A stretch of DNA of 64,000 nucleotides from Litsea cubeba (Eukaryota > Streptophyta > Magnoliopsida > Laurales > Lauraceae): the NCBI GenBank assembly GCA_012931725.1, contig CM022950.1, positions 58,630,491 through 58,694,490 of the forward strand, given 5' to 3'. Within the stretch, counting starts at the first letter, position 1, and each line of letters begins with the position of its first letter. Of the stretch, positions 31,389-46,300 are shown one piece after another. The notes below the pieces were generated by a model, which saw only the letters and a list, made by a program, of their open reading frames with translations, ran no database searches and was not told the origin of the DNA. The position numbers and the translations under genes are program-made.

Positions 31389-34300
31389 GTAATTTCTTCG
31401 TTCTTCTTAATCGTTTCAACAATCACAGTTTCCTGTCTTTTGGTTCACAATCTCATAATTTTTCACAAGATAGGTAATAAGATCAAATGTATTGTGATGT
31501 GTCAATGTTTCTATCTCACTTGTGATTTGTGACAGAACTATGACACTTAGTTTCATTGATTGCCCCGGGAATATTAGTCAATCATTGATTCCCCGTACCG
31601 ACCTCATAAAAATGACTGATAGAATGGCAGTCGGAGATTAAACTACGTTTCCCTTCCGATAGAGGCATTGTAATCATCTTTATTCATTGTCATCGTTTTA
31701 TCATTGTTCTATCAATTTGGGCTGGCTTAAAGAGTTCCACTATTGACTATAAAATAAGCTAAGTCACCTCAAAGCCAAACTTTTTAACTAAGGAGCATCA
31801 AAGTAAAGGGTGTTTGTGCGCGCAAGCAACGGGCTTATTGGTGGATATGAGGAGCAGCGAGACACAAACATACACTGTAAGGAAACACCAATACATTATC
31901 CACAAATCTCCTAAAATTGCATATTATGAAATGGGGTGATGTACTACCTCATGTTCTATTAGGACCCATAATAAAATGAGCTGGGCTTGGACATGGTTTG
32001 GACTAGTTTTAAATGCCCCATCCCTCTAAGGTCACTTTGAGTGCGGGATTAGAAATTGGTTTGATCGATGAGTATTTTAGCACCATCTATGGTTGGGTCC
32101 TGGTTGAAGAGCTCACTTCATACCATTGAGTACTGTTTCTTGTTACCTATGCTTTTCTCTTAGCTTTTACCCCCTCTCGTTGATGCGAACTGCTTGTGCA
32201 TAAATTCTGATCAATGAAATGCTTAACATTAGGTTTCAGTGGACACAACAATACCGGCGGAAATATCCTGATGAGGTCTTAGGAAGATCGGATGCTCGGT
32301 AAGATTCACTTTCGTGCCCTTTATTTTATCTTATTTTATTTAAATTGTAGGTTGTTATAATGGTTAAATCATTAATGTTATATGTGTTTTGGATTCTTTT
32401 TCGTTTTCTTTGTTATTATAAATTATTGTATGTTACTTTTGGTAGCCTTTGATCATCCAACATAGAATAAGTTTGATAAAGATAAATCTCTCCCACTCCC
32501 TCCCTCCCTCTCTCACTCTCTCATGACACTGATATATCATAAGAAATGCATCCCTCTTTATTTACTAAATCAAGGTATAGAATTTTTCTTTTTCACAAAT
32601 TTCCTAATAATATTCAGTGAGTCACTGGATGAAGGAAAGAAGACAGTAAGCTATTAGTGCTTTCTGTAAAATGTGATCTGATGGAAGAGAGAGGGAGAGA
32701 GGAAGCATTAATTGCTTTCTACAAAAATGCATTGATGTGATTGAAGTAGAGAGAGCTGTCTGAGGGAAGGAGAGGGAGATGGACTCCTCTTTTCTCCTCC
32801 TTTCATTTTCCCTTTCCATCTCTGAACTGAGACTAGCTTTTTTTATTTTTTGAGACTCAAATTTGCCCAAATTGAACTCTGAATTATTTGATTCAAATGG
32901 TACTGAGTTCAGGGGGCTCTTCACCGAATTACGTAACTATGGCCAGTCTTACCTTCTATTCGTTGAAACAGTGTTATAGTTGCTTCTGATAGTCTTGGAA
33001 CTTCCATGTGCAACCAATCTTGTCGAATACATCTCCTTCTTATGCCTAGTTTTTCCACATTGTGTGCAGGTTTATCTTTTTCTTCAGGAGTTGGCTGCTT
33101 TTCTATTTTCTTTTCCTCTTTTAGGGTGTTAGATAGATACAAAAGTTGACCTTTCAGGTTGACTTATGATGCTTTCATGATCCTAAAAAGACTTTCCTCA
33201 TGCAGAATAAAAGATAAGCAGTTCCAGAAAGGGCAAGATATCTGAAGATAAGATAGTAGCCGGATATACTCATTTAGGATTTAAACATCGAAGATCATAA
33301 ATATGTTGATTGTCCATATATTTTCTCCACTCATCAGACTTAGGGAGAGGTTGATAATGACTCAATTTTCCTCACATACTTATTAAAGTAGAAAAATAAC
33401 TCATCCTGTACAATCATTCTGTTGGAATTTACCTATTTCCAATTGTAGTTCATATAATCCTTGCAGAAACTTTTCTTCTAAAAATATAAAGTAGTCACAC
33501 CATCCTAAATATCTTTGCTGTTTTTGAGAACATAAATGTCTGGGAAATACTCTTCCATTGATTCTAGAAGCCATGACATAACAATACTGTCATGAGCTTC
33601 CCAATTTCGTAAGATGGGTTCATCTTCTTGTGGTGGTTTGATTCGGCCATTTATATTTCCCAGCTTCCTTTCGCCCGCAAGTGTGGATGTAGCAGATTGA
33701 GAACACTCAAGATTGTTTGTCCCGATAAAGTCACTGTAATTAGTTTAAAGAATTTTAACTTGAGTTCCCTGCTTTAAATTCACACTACCTTTTGCCATAA
33801 TAAAACCCTTAAACAAAGAGTTACTCGCTTAACCTTGCAGATAGAAAAGAACACAAACGAATCAGTAAGTTAGTATTTCATAGAACAATATCCAATCAGC
33901 AATAATACTCCAAGACAGTGACTATACAACCTCTGAATAGCGGTCAAAATTGATCATTTACTTGCTGTTAGTGTTAGAAGATGTTTATTTTTACTCAATC
34001 TTCAATCCATCAGCCAAAAACAAAACCAGCCCATTGACTGATTTCTGTCTACAACACTATACACTCAAACAGGTCTGAGCTCTTTCTGGATATAGATTGA
34101 ACTAGCAGCACCTTGGCTTACAGCATTACTGCTGTACTATATCTGCTTTATGTCTAAACGGAAAACAATCACCTTGGTAGTGAGTGTGTGAACAACTGAA
34201 CATCAACTTAGAACAGATGCAGTGCATCAAATGGTCCTCTGCAGCAGTCGGCTAGACAGCATGGAGACTCGTAACCAATTAGCACTCCAAAGTTCCCTTA

Positions 34301-37300
34301 AGAAGAAAACAAATCCTAGCCGAAATCCTTCACATACAGAGGTTGAACAGGTTCAGAAAAATCCTTTTGATGGACTTGCTCTGACACCAAATTAGAAATT
34401 GTAGGTAGTCTTTCTATTCATACTAGAAAAGATAAGGGAAAGGAAGAAAAAAAAAGGGGGAAACAAAGCAGAAGTGAAGTGATAGAAAACGAGAGAAGAT
34501 GGAAGAGAAGTGGAGAAAAAGAGGGATTTGTGTGCAGAGTCTGATTCAGGCACATGATTCCCTATATTTTTATATCAATTTCCTAGCAGTAAAATTTCAA
34601 ATATGCCCCCTTGTTAAATAAATACAAGTATTCCCCACAAAGTTTATATTAATAGCTAAAAAACCAAATCGGTACCATTACATTAGTACTCCCAATATGA
34701 ATATATTAGTTATGACTCCATATCCACATTACATCAATACTCCTAATATAACTCACACTTTTTTAACTACCACTCTCAACCCTGATAAGGGAGGAAGGTT
34801 GACAGCCAGTGTAGAACTTTTTGTCACAACCCCAACATGAATTCTGAGTAGCTGACCTCAACATTGTCGGGATAAGGCTTTGATGATGATGACGATCCAC
34901 ATTACACCGCCTAAAAATCAAAATCATTTTTTCTTTGCAATGACACCATTGAAGACTCAATTGCGGCTCTCACTGAGTGGGCTAGTTCGTTCCCACCTCG
35001 TTTAAAGAATGAAATGGTTGAGTAAAGCCTTGCTGAGCTCGTCTTAGCTAGGGATCGGCTCATGAAGTTGCTAACTGGCGCAAACTGAGCTGGAGCTTGG
35101 ATCATCACACACATTTATATATGTAATCTTAGCCCTGTCCCTTCAAACAAACTTCTTCGCATATCATATTTATATGCGGTGTGTGATATTATCAACTGAT
35201 AAAAAGGCTAGCATTTTCTGTTTATTAGTTTATTATATAGAGTTTTTATATGAATTGAGACTATTGAAGCTTGATTTTATTATTACTTAATAGGGATTTG
35301 AGAATTTTGCTTCACTTACAATTGCATATCATAATGCATTATCATAATGCATTAAGGTGAAATTGAGTTGATTGGGCTCAAGCTAGGGCTTGAGCGTCAG
35401 CTCGATCTATGTTCTAAATCAGGTATGCAATTTTTCAATGAGTCGATCTTTGAGCTAACCTAAGCTTAGTTGTATATTTTTTAGAGGTTGAGCTCGATTA
35501 AATGGTTATGAGCTGAGCTTCAGCTCAAGTTGTGTCACTGTCAATTAAAATGAGGTTGGACTTGACAATAGAGTGCGAGTGCGAGCCGAGCTTGAGTGAA
35601 GTAAAGATCAGCTCATTAATGACTCTAGACTTAATTATGATTGCTGCATGTGGATGTAAATGGGTCCCTGATTGTCTGATTATCCGAAGGTCCCGACCTA
35701 TTAAAAACCGGGTTTGGGTCCTTATTTAGGCCCTGATAAGTAAATGGGTCCAGGCCCTTTTTTGGAACCGTGATCTAAACGGGGTCCGGGTCTAGTTCCA
35801 ACATAGTTCCGACCTGTGGACTGGACATGTTACCTCAATTTTTGAAACTCTACCCTAAAAATTAGGCTTTTTTCCTTATCATTATCTACCTAGACTCGGA
35901 ACTGGACCCGCCCCATATATGGTTCCGGTTCCATATTCTCATTAACGGTTTCGGTTCTGGAACCAAGAAGTCGGTTCTGGTTCCGGGTTCGGGTCCGGGT
36001 CCGGGTCCACTTGGAACCGGAATCGACCCGTTTACCTCCCTATTGCTGCACTTCTCATTTGGTTTGGAATTGATGAGTGTATTATGTACATGGTTCAAAA
36101 TAGCAGGCACTATATAGCGTAGCTACGTAGTAGCCGCATTAGTGGCCATACTAATTGAGTTGCGCCACTATTTTGTTGTAGTGGCCTGAAGCCTCTATGT
36201 AGCGAATTTTCAAAATTTTTCTTTTTCTTTTTTTCTTATTTCTCTCTGTTTTTTTTTTTTTATGAACCACTTGAAAATACCTTATAACTTTTAGATCCAT
36301 GTTTTTCCATAGATCAATGACAAATGGTTTGAGCCTTCTTTTTTTTTTTTCTATTATTGTTAGATTTTTGGAGATTTAAAAAAAAAAAGGTCTTTTACTC
36401 AAAGCGTGCCAAGGAATCACATTTTGATGCATGCTAACTTATAGATCTATATTGCCACCGATCAGTCCCCAAATGATTTGACTTTTCAAATTTTTTTATG
36501 TTTATTTTTGGATTTTCAAGATTTTCTTTCCTCAAAGGGCAAACCCAATCACATTCTAGTGCATTCTAACATGTGATCTATGTTTCCCATAGGTCAATCC
36601 CAAATGGTTGAAGTTTCTATAACCTTTTTTCCTTATTTATTTTGGATTCTCAGGGATTTCTCAATCCTATAGATCAGAGAATTTTTTAATCCTGTAGACC
36701 AGTCATACAATGATATAGGACTTCTGTGTAATGAGGGACCACTACACCCCTTTTCTTAGTTACTAATGAAAAAAAAAAAAACATTAAATTCTACCCTTTT
36801 CCAATATTCTGGGTTTTTTGGATATATTTTTTTTTCAGATTTTTTCCCACATGTTTGGCTTACACCACTACACTGCTACAGCGTACGTATCACACCGCTA
36901 TGTAGATTTTGGCCTCCGACCGCTAGGCCTGCCTCAACCACTATTTTGCTCCTTGGTTATGTTTGCACTTGCACATGATATTTTGTATATTATTAGCTTT
37001 TCCTTCTTAATGTGGCTGTTTGTCACTTGCATGATTGATTGTTCTGTGACAAAAAGGTCTGTAAAGAGTGTAAGTTTGTACGTATTCTTTGTTTGTGTTC
37101 TGCCTCTAATGTTGTTTTTTGTTCTTCTTGTTACTATCATTTTTATGCCTATTCTAGATGGAGACTTTTCTAGTAATGTGGCTGTTGCAATTGTATTCAG
37201 GGGAAAGGGTGATTATCAAATTGATTATGTGCCAGCTCCACGGGTCACTGAAGCGGACAAAACTAATGACAGAAGGTACAGAAGACGTGCACAAAAAATG

Positions 37301-40300
37301 GAATAAGAATACGTATTAGACTTGATAGGTTATGTTTTAATTCGTTTAATGTCTTGCTAGTTGAATTATTTTTGTTTTCCTTAGTGATCCAGTGATGCAT
37401 ATCATCATCATCAATGTTGCCTTATCAGTTATCCCATCAATTTGGGGTTGGCTGAATTGGCGATGCATACATTTATATAATTCTAATCTGTTTTGCCAGA
37501 AAAGAAGAATAAATAATAAAAGAAAATTCTAATGTGTTTTGAAGACGGAAAATTCCAATTTTGAGATATAGGTTATGATTTATGTGAATCCACGAGAGGA
37601 CACTTATCTTTGCATGCGATTGATGTTATTCTGGAAAGATAATTGTTTTGACATGGGCTGTTGACCACATTATTCCTTGGTAAAATAATGTGCATGTGTT
37701 AGGAGTGATGGTGGGGACCTTTTTTGTAATTATTAGGGTACTATGGAGTTGGACTGGGTTATAAATATGATAAAAGTTGGGGGTTTTGTTTGGGTGATAA
37801 TAGAAACTAGACTATGGGAAGATTGGGGAATATGCAAGACAGAAGGAAAAGATAAACTCTGAGAAACATCAACAGGTCCCTCATCTACAACTGTTTGTGC
37901 AGTTCCCATAAAGAACGCGAATGCTGCCATGAGAAATAGAGGGTATATTAGTTTTGAATATTAGATGCATACCTATCATGTAATTTATGGCTTCCAAATT
38001 GAAAATCCTTGGGTCAGTTTGGCCATTTACTATTAAAGTAAAAGTGATGTGAAACATCTAATCAAGAGAGAGTAAAATATAAGGGGGTTATGATGATATT
38101 TTGTTTTTAGTGGATTGATAGAGAATCTTTTTCACTTTTTGTGTAAGAAGTGAGTGTTTTTGTTATTTAGCGGAGAAAGGAGGTTGCTTTTTGACTTATT
38201 TTTGAAAAAGTAGTAGGGAATTTTGAAGATAACTTTTGATGTGACCCCTTGTCTGAAAAATGGAAGCTTTACATTACTTTTACTAACCTAGTAAATTGTC
38301 AAACGGGCCCTGAAGGGCTAGATGAAGATGTGTACACTATCTAGGTAGAAGATCTTGTATAAGTAGCTACTCCAGAAGCCACACGAGTGGAGGATAAAGC
38401 AGTAAAACCTTCTAGCACCTGTACCCTTTTTACAAGTGTGGAAAGCTCTTCAATAATATTCATTATCTGTACTTGCATCATCACTAGATTTTTCTGTTTT
38501 AGTTGTATTTGCAGAATTTTTGCGGTGGCTTTCCAATCAAATCCCAAAAATATTCACGAGTGTGCCTATTCTTCCCCCAGTGTGTATAATGAAGCTTATC
38601 TTTATCCATATTTTTATATTGTATATAAAACAAATTTCAAAATTTAAAAAATAAATTATAAATTGGTACATTTAATTTATTCTTAATCAAGAATGCAACA
38701 AGCAATATGTTATTTCTACATGGCCGAGATTTAGGATTGAAAAAAATTTCTAAATTCGTAGGGATTTTTTTTTTTTTTTTTACATTTTGTTATAAAATAA
38801 TTGTATTTGGTGGGCCAGTTTCTATTAGAGTAAAATATATCTAGGGGCCATTTCCTTTTAAAGTGAAATTTTGCTAGGGCTTGTTTCCTGTTTAAGTGAA
38901 ATTTACTCATATCCATTTTTTCTCAGATTGAAATTTGACTAGGGTCCTTTTTCCTATTAGATTGAAATTTGGCTAGGATCCGTTTCTTGTCAAATTGAAA
39001 ATTTGAATTTGGCTAGGTCCCTATTTTCTGATACAGTGAAATTTGGCCGAGGCTCATATATATTAGTGAGATTGATTTTAGATGGTTTAGATCTTTAATA
39101 GTTAGGGGCAAGGATGAAAATAGCGGTGGCTTTTATATGTTGGAATGATCTATGGGAAACGTAGATCTAAAATCTAGCAGCCCTTTTCAAGACATTTGAT
39201 TGGTATTCAATTATTAAAAATATTTTTTTTCCAAAAATAAAAAAATCCAAAATAAAAAATGGAAAAATTTGAAAAACAAGCAATATATGTTGGAATGATC
39301 TATGGGAAACCTAGATCTAACAATATGAAGCTATTTTCAAGTTGTTTCATGAGTTTTCCATAAATAATAATGTTTTTTTTTAAATAACATAAATCCTAAA
39401 ATAAAAAAAACAATAATAAGAGGGAAATAAAGGAGAGGAGAGAGAGGGAAGAGGAGGGGAGAAAAGGAGAGGGAAGAGGAAGTGGAGGGAGAAAAGGGGA
39501 GGAAAAGAAGAAGAGGAATAAGAAGATGGCAGGAGGAGGAGGAGATGGAAGAAGGAGAAGAAGGTTGCCAGCAGCAGTTTGAGCTTCGGAAGAGCAACTC
39601 AAGCTCTGGCAGACAGCAAGCCCACTAGGCAGTCCTCTCTCGCTCTCGTTCTTTTTTCCTGGGAACCAAGTCTGGTCTTTCTCTTTCTCTTATATTTTTT
39701 TCTGCAACACATGGATCTTGGCCATTTCATCCAAAATCCAAGGTTTCGGTACGAAACCCTAGATTTTGGCCTAAATGGTCCGAAATCCAGACCGAATCTT
39801 TTTCGGGGGGTATTTGGTTTGGACCATTGTTTGAACCCAAATTATTTTGCCGTTTTGGATGAAAGACAACAAATTTCGTAACTATGCTTCTAGGTCAATG
39901 TTAATGTTTCCCAAATCTTGAGCTACATTGTTTGATTTGACATTTTTTTTTTTGGGTTGGATTTGGGAGGGGAGGGAGGGAGTAGGAATAATGATAGCCC
40001 CAAATTTTATTTTGATTGCATGTCAAGGGCTGTTATGCTGTAACGGTGAACAACAGGCGCCTTTTTAGAAATTTTCAGAAATTCTGAAACATGAAGCGTG
40101 CTGGACATGCAGTAACTCGGAGCAACAGTTCAGTGGGCCAAAAGAGGCCCAATCCAAGAAGTGAATATACCATCAAGGTCACCCAAGGCTCCCCTTTATG
40201 ATCGTCGCTGTCGGAGCTGATTTATCAAAATGTGGCCCATTTGGGCCCCACAAGCTTTCTCGTGCAAGAGGCCTGAGATGACCAAAAAATTTAGAAATTA

Positions 40301-43300
40301 CCTAATGTTCATTGATTTCCTCCAAATCAGTTGATTTCCTTTAGAGTGTCATTAGATAGTAATGATTTTATTTTATTTTGCTAAATTGCCAAAGAATTGT
40401 ATAGAGGAAAGGGGGCATACAAAAATCAGCCACCCAAAAAAGAATACATCCAAAAGCCAGAAAAAAAACAGGCCAAGAGAGAGAACAGCCATCAGGCAGC
40501 AACAGAGCGAGCCAAATTAAGTAGTGATTAGAGGGAGAGACTTTGGATTTTGTTGCTTTAATTTTTCTTTTTGTGGCTTTATATTCATGTAATTTCATTT
40601 GACACAGTGGACCATTTCCATTTTGAATAACTGTTGAGTTGGCCTCATTTTCATATTGCGTTGCTTCTTCTTCATCTTTACCCAATTGATTGTGGCGTTG
40701 TGCTTGAGCCCTAGCAAATAACATCCTAGTTTTCTTGCCTATTTCAAGTTCAACGAAGGAGCAGTCAAGTAGTTTCACAGAACTTAATGGTAGCATACTG
40801 AATTTTGGGTTATTTGATACCCAGCATCACGAAACCCCTCCTTCCTGCATTTTCTGCAAGTAGCATGATATAGGCGCAAAGATGGTTGAGAAGAAAAGCT
40901 TAAGATCTGCCCTATTCTTAGGCCTGTCTCACAATCCAATCCATCAAATGCACAGGAGTGGATGCTTCGAAAGTTCTGGTTAAGTGGGTTAACCCCATGT
41001 GACCGAAAACAGTAACTTGGGAACTTTGTTCTGCAAAAGAAATCAAAACTGCTGCATTCTCAGAGTTCTTATGTTTCATGCTTAATTGTTCCTAGATTTT
41101 TATTGAGTTTTGAACTATAACTGACTGTTGGTCTATTTCATTTCTTCAAGGTCATTACAGAGAGCACTTGATAGAAGGCTTTATCTTCTTTTATATGGTA
41201 CTAGTGCATATGGGGCTCCTTCCAATAAGCCTGTATGGCATTTTCCAGAAAAGGTTTATGAGAGTGAAGAGACATTGCGAAAGGTAATAGGCCATAAAGT
41301 CAAACTTTTTTTTTTGGGTAAATCTTGCACACTTGATTTCAAACCCTTTTCATTTGCAGTGTGCAGAGTCAGCACTGCAGTCTGTTATTGGAGACCTTTC
41401 CAACACATACTTTGTGGGGAATGCTCCCTTTGCTCATTTGCCTATACAAGCAACAGAAGAAAATCCCGTGCTTCCATCCTTTAAGGTACGTATTTTTGGG
41501 AACGTACTTTTAACCATTTTGCTGTTGATATTTTAGGCCAGATCTTTTATCTATTGAAACCATTTAATAAACAGTGTAATCCCTCAAAAAAATAGATGGG
41601 GGATGGTGAAGCTGTCATTGATGAGGACCAGAACTTTGGCACTTATTTATTTTGATGGCTTAGATAACTCCAATCAATCCAAAGGTTGGGGGTGTACAAA
41701 TAAAAGAACGACATGATTGCTACTTTCTCCATAGAAGGGTATGTTGCCATCCATGCTCAGAAAGTGGTGCAAGCGATTAACATGTTCTATGGTGGGCTCA
41801 TGATGAGTTTTCCTTATTTATTGGTTGTAAGTAACTTAAGTTGAAGGACCCATTTTGGCATTTTATTTTATTTTATTTTATTTTATTTTTTTTCAGTAAA
41901 TTATATCTTATTTTAACATGAGCCCGTGGCATAGTGGCAGATGTTCCTTATGCAACCTTTAATAATTTTTTTTTAAAATCTTAATTTTAATCATACTATG
42001 CTATGATACTAGTATCTAGTAAATAAGCCCAATTAGAGGCTGAAATTGAAGTATACTTGTATTAGAAGCCCTTGATGAATAAAACCAATGACTATGGTTT
42101 TTGTGCACAGCCTTTCCAAGCAAATAATCCAAACTTGCACAAGTTGCCTTCTGGGACATGTTTGTCTTCGAAAAATAGTTTGGGTGACTGAAGACTCGGG
42201 AGGGTTTTTTGCGTGGACTTTTTAGCACCATCGATTCAGATTGTTTGCTAAAGGTTGCATTTTTTCTAGAGATTGGTTTGAATCTAGATCTGAAGGGGGT
42301 TGCGGTCTGGGTTCATTCAGATTGAGCTGGAATGGTAAAGGTGGTCCTTGAGGGCTCCTGCTAGGAGAGATGTTGTCAAAAAAGAGAGATTGGTATGTCA
42401 ATAAGGAGGCATTGATGAATATTATCTGTTAGATCCTCGGGATGCATGTATGGAGGAAAAAGGTTAAGTGATTTGACAGCTTGCAGAGGTGCCTACTAAG
42501 TGAAAGGTCATGGAGGTTCATGGAAGAGAGAGAAGTTTTGTGAACAAAGTGATGGAGAAAAAAATATATGGAGGGGTTTGGAGCTATGATACCTTGATAC
42601 TTACCTATAGAAAATAAAACCCTGATGCTCGACATGCCAAGCATACCCATTTTGGACTGATACGCTTTACTGGTACTAAATACTACATTGATACGTTTAG
42701 GGCACAAGTTTTGCATATCCTACCATATCAAGTCCATAATTTTATTTAGTTATAGTAGTTTCCATACTTTCTAGCATAAAAAAATGTTAGAAAGGAACAT
42801 AAAAAAAAAATGCTAATTTCATTAATTTAGACATGTCCTAAAGAAGAAATTATTACTTTGTATAAAAATTTTAATATAAAGCCAATCCACTGGTGGTGGT
42901 TTAGTGGTAAGGCAGCTCCCATTCCAAAGGGATGACCTGCGATCAATCCCCAATTATTGCCTTCTTGATGAGAGACTTGTGTAGTGTGTGAATGCATGCA
43001 TGAGTATTTACCTAGAAAAGGATTAAAAGAAATCTTCGGATGCATTTGTGCAGCTGCCGCAGAAGAAGCTGCATTTCCTCTTATGCGGCAATGCCTCTCA
43101 CTTCCCTAATAGGAAAGTCATGTCCTCGCTGATGAAGAAACTTACCACTTTTTTGGCACTTCTCTTCGGTGAAGATGATCTTTTGGGGTTTTTCTTTGGT
43201 GTAGATGATCACACCCAACACGGAAAAAAAGAGCGCAGTAGATTGCAGGCTGATTTTCTGTGGGAATTCAGTACTGAACTTTTGGAAGTCCCGCTGCACA

Positions 43301-46300
43301 AACACATCCTTAAGTAAAGCACAAAGTATCATGTTAGGAATAGGGAAGTAGTATCCATTTCTCGGATTCCCAAAAGTGCACAGACGTGTCCTTGATTCCC
43401 GTGTCCACTTTTGTATCCGTATCTGAGCATTATAAGTTTGAAGGATGCATACTGAGTAGAGTTAATAAGTGGAAGTCATCTAGGGTTTGAGGAAGGCTTT
43501 CTTGACTGGTGCCCACTCCTATCTTTAAATAGGCTTTTATTTTTTGGATGTGTGGCTGAGTGATTTATAAGTTTCATGATAGTCAACACTATGGGACTGC
43601 ATAAATAGTTTTGCATCCAACTTTCTTTCTAAGTGGAAGTTCAAGTTCCGTTAATATGAATGTGCCATTCTTTTCTAATCCCTCCATTTAATCTATCATG
43701 GCTGCTTTCCATTTTGGTTGAGATATAGCATCAGTAAGACAAGCAGGTATAGATTCATATGAGATATGTTAAACAAAAGCAGGATCTGTAGGAGACAACA
43801 AATGATAAGAAACAAAATTCTGGATTGGATGTTTAGTTCCTCAAGAACATGCCCCCTCGCAAGGAGAAATATGAAGATCAAGACTAGAATCAATAGATTC
43901 ATCACCAGGCATATTAAGAATTCAAGGCCGGGTCGTCTGATGATGGCTCAACTGTTGAAAATAATGGTTTGCGTTCTCTTTTCTCTGACGAAAAAAAAAA
44001 AAACTGTAAGGGAGCTTTCTCTGAAGACTTTTGTGGAGTCTTATCACTTTCTGAATCTTGCTTATTTTGTGATGATGGCACATATGAAACTAGAGGTAAA
44101 AGGTAAACACTACCATGCTGAACTAACGAAGTAGCCTTATTACTTAAGTAGAAAAATATGCAACTTTTTCAAAGAAAATGCCTCTGTGGTAACAAATTGT
44201 TTTGTTGCCGGTCCTTTTAACAGAACACTTATACCGTTTTAGTGTACTTGGATATCCCAAAAAGAAACACTTCAGAGCCTCAGGATCATCTCTCTGTTGC
44301 TTTGGAGTATGAACCTAGTGTACACACCCAAACACCTTTGGCTGGATAGGAAGCTGTGTTTAATCTGGTATCTGGACACAGCAACTGAATAGAGCACTTT
44401 CCATCTTTCGCTTTTAATGGCATATAGTTCATGAGATAACAAATTGTCAGGACTGCCTTTGCCCAAAATTGTTTAGTAACATTCATATCAAACAGAAGGG
44501 AATGACTGACTTATTATAAATGCTTGTTTTCCCTCTTGCAACCCCCTTTTATTCTGGTATATAGGTGCATGCTGCTTGTGATTCAGTTTCTTGTCTGCCA
44601 GATGAGTTTGTGGGGGTGTATTAAAGCAAAATGGAGAACTTCTGTTATTCAGACTGTTAGGATAAATGTTTCTATGCCTTTTAGCAAACTGACAAGTCTT
44701 ACATTGTACATCCTTTATATTTTTACGTATACCAAATTTAGGAAGAAAATCTTAAATTTTGAAATGGAATATGCCCAGGTCCTCATTGGTAGTTGATGAA
44801 GGAAGCACTGTAGGATTCTCCTTCCTCATTGGTAGTTGATGAAGGAAGCACTGTAGGATTCTCCTTTGTTTGCTAACTAAAGGAACTAAATGGCCACACC
44901 AATCGTCTGCTCTGTCCTTAAATCATAAAAAACACAATAAGAAGCAAATAATGTGACACCACAATTGTGTTCTTTTGGTTTCTTAACTAACTAAAACAAG
45001 ATTGTGGAGAAACTGATGAATGTGAAGAACAGAGGGGAAAGAGAAGATGAGACGTTAATGGAACCTTCTACCACAATTTGAGATCTGTCCATAGTTGTCA
45101 TTACCATTTCGTTTTTTTTTTTTTTTTTTTTTTCTGATAACAGTAAATTCTATTTCAACAAGAAAGAACAACAAAGATTACAAGCAGAGAAGCCAACGAA
45201 ACTTAGGCAAAACTCAAACGAAAAGAGAAAACGAAGGAAAGGAAAACACTAGACATAAAAAAGAATAGAAGAGCGTAAAACTCTCTCCTTAGCAAGAGCA
45301 TCTGCCATGACATTTGCCTCCCTATGAACATGATGAAATGAGGCTCCAAGCTGTTTAGCAATATCCTGTACTTCCTCCACCAAATCTGTCAATCTCATGG
45401 TTCAAAATAGCGTAGCGGCCGCATAATTGGCCGTAGAGGTCAAGGCTGCTACGCTATTTTGAAAATAGCAGCGCTACGGTCTAAAACCTAACAGAGCTAA
45501 TCGGTTTTAATTCTAAATATTGTTTTTCCTATTTCTTCTCCTCAATAGTCTTTCCTAAAGTTGTCTCTACCCTTATATGATTCCACATTGCTAAAAAACA
45601 CAAGATTGACTATTATACAAGTTTCAAATTTTTTTGACAACTTAAAAAATTCACACTGCTACTATGTATCGCCCGCTACGTAGCATTTTGACCACTATCC
45701 GCTACGCCCGCCGCAATTGTTGTTTTGATCCTTGGCCAATATCGAAGGATGAGAAGCCATTCTAGAACCCCAGTGAATAACTGAAAAAGAATCACCTTCA
45801 ATAGTTGCATTGTAACCACCCAAGCCAAGCAACTCACGGCAACCAATCAACAGAGCATTGACTTCAGTTGCATTAGCATTCAAAGAGTCCACCGGCCCAG
45901 AATAGTTTCTAATCACCTTGCCCTCACAGTCCTGAATTACTCTACGAATTCCGCCTTGTTGAATATCATGAAAATAACTGCATCAAAATTCAGCTTTAGG
46001 ACACCAGTAGGGGGGCTCAACCAAAGAAATTTTCGCACTACTTTATCACGCCAACATCCCTTCAAGAAAGGATCCCTATATCTATTAAGATCATCAAGAG
46101 AGACAAACCAAACCAAACCAAACCAAGCCTTTTCCCACTAGGTGGGGTCGGCTATATGGATTTGACGACGCCAATTAAATCTGTTTAGGGCCATGTCCTC
46201 CGTTAGATCCATGTAAGCAAGGTCATGTTTAATAGTTTCTTTCCAACTTCTCTTGGGTCTCCATCTCCCTCTCCTACTCCTGGCAATCTCCATGCTTTCA

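Noticed and set aside
36818..37306. ORF of 162 codons taken as a separate gene
   Set aside because: Its end is MRPL46 exon 3 plus read-through. The upstream part is intron with hydrophobic low-complexity sequence.
40368..40796. 142-codon ORF on the - strand in intron 3
   Set aside because: No recognised domain or transposon context and no homologous block that I know. Left as an unproven ORF.
41920..41960. A third SINE head (GTGGCATAGTGGCAG)
   Set aside because: An A-box-like string only; no B box at the right distance.
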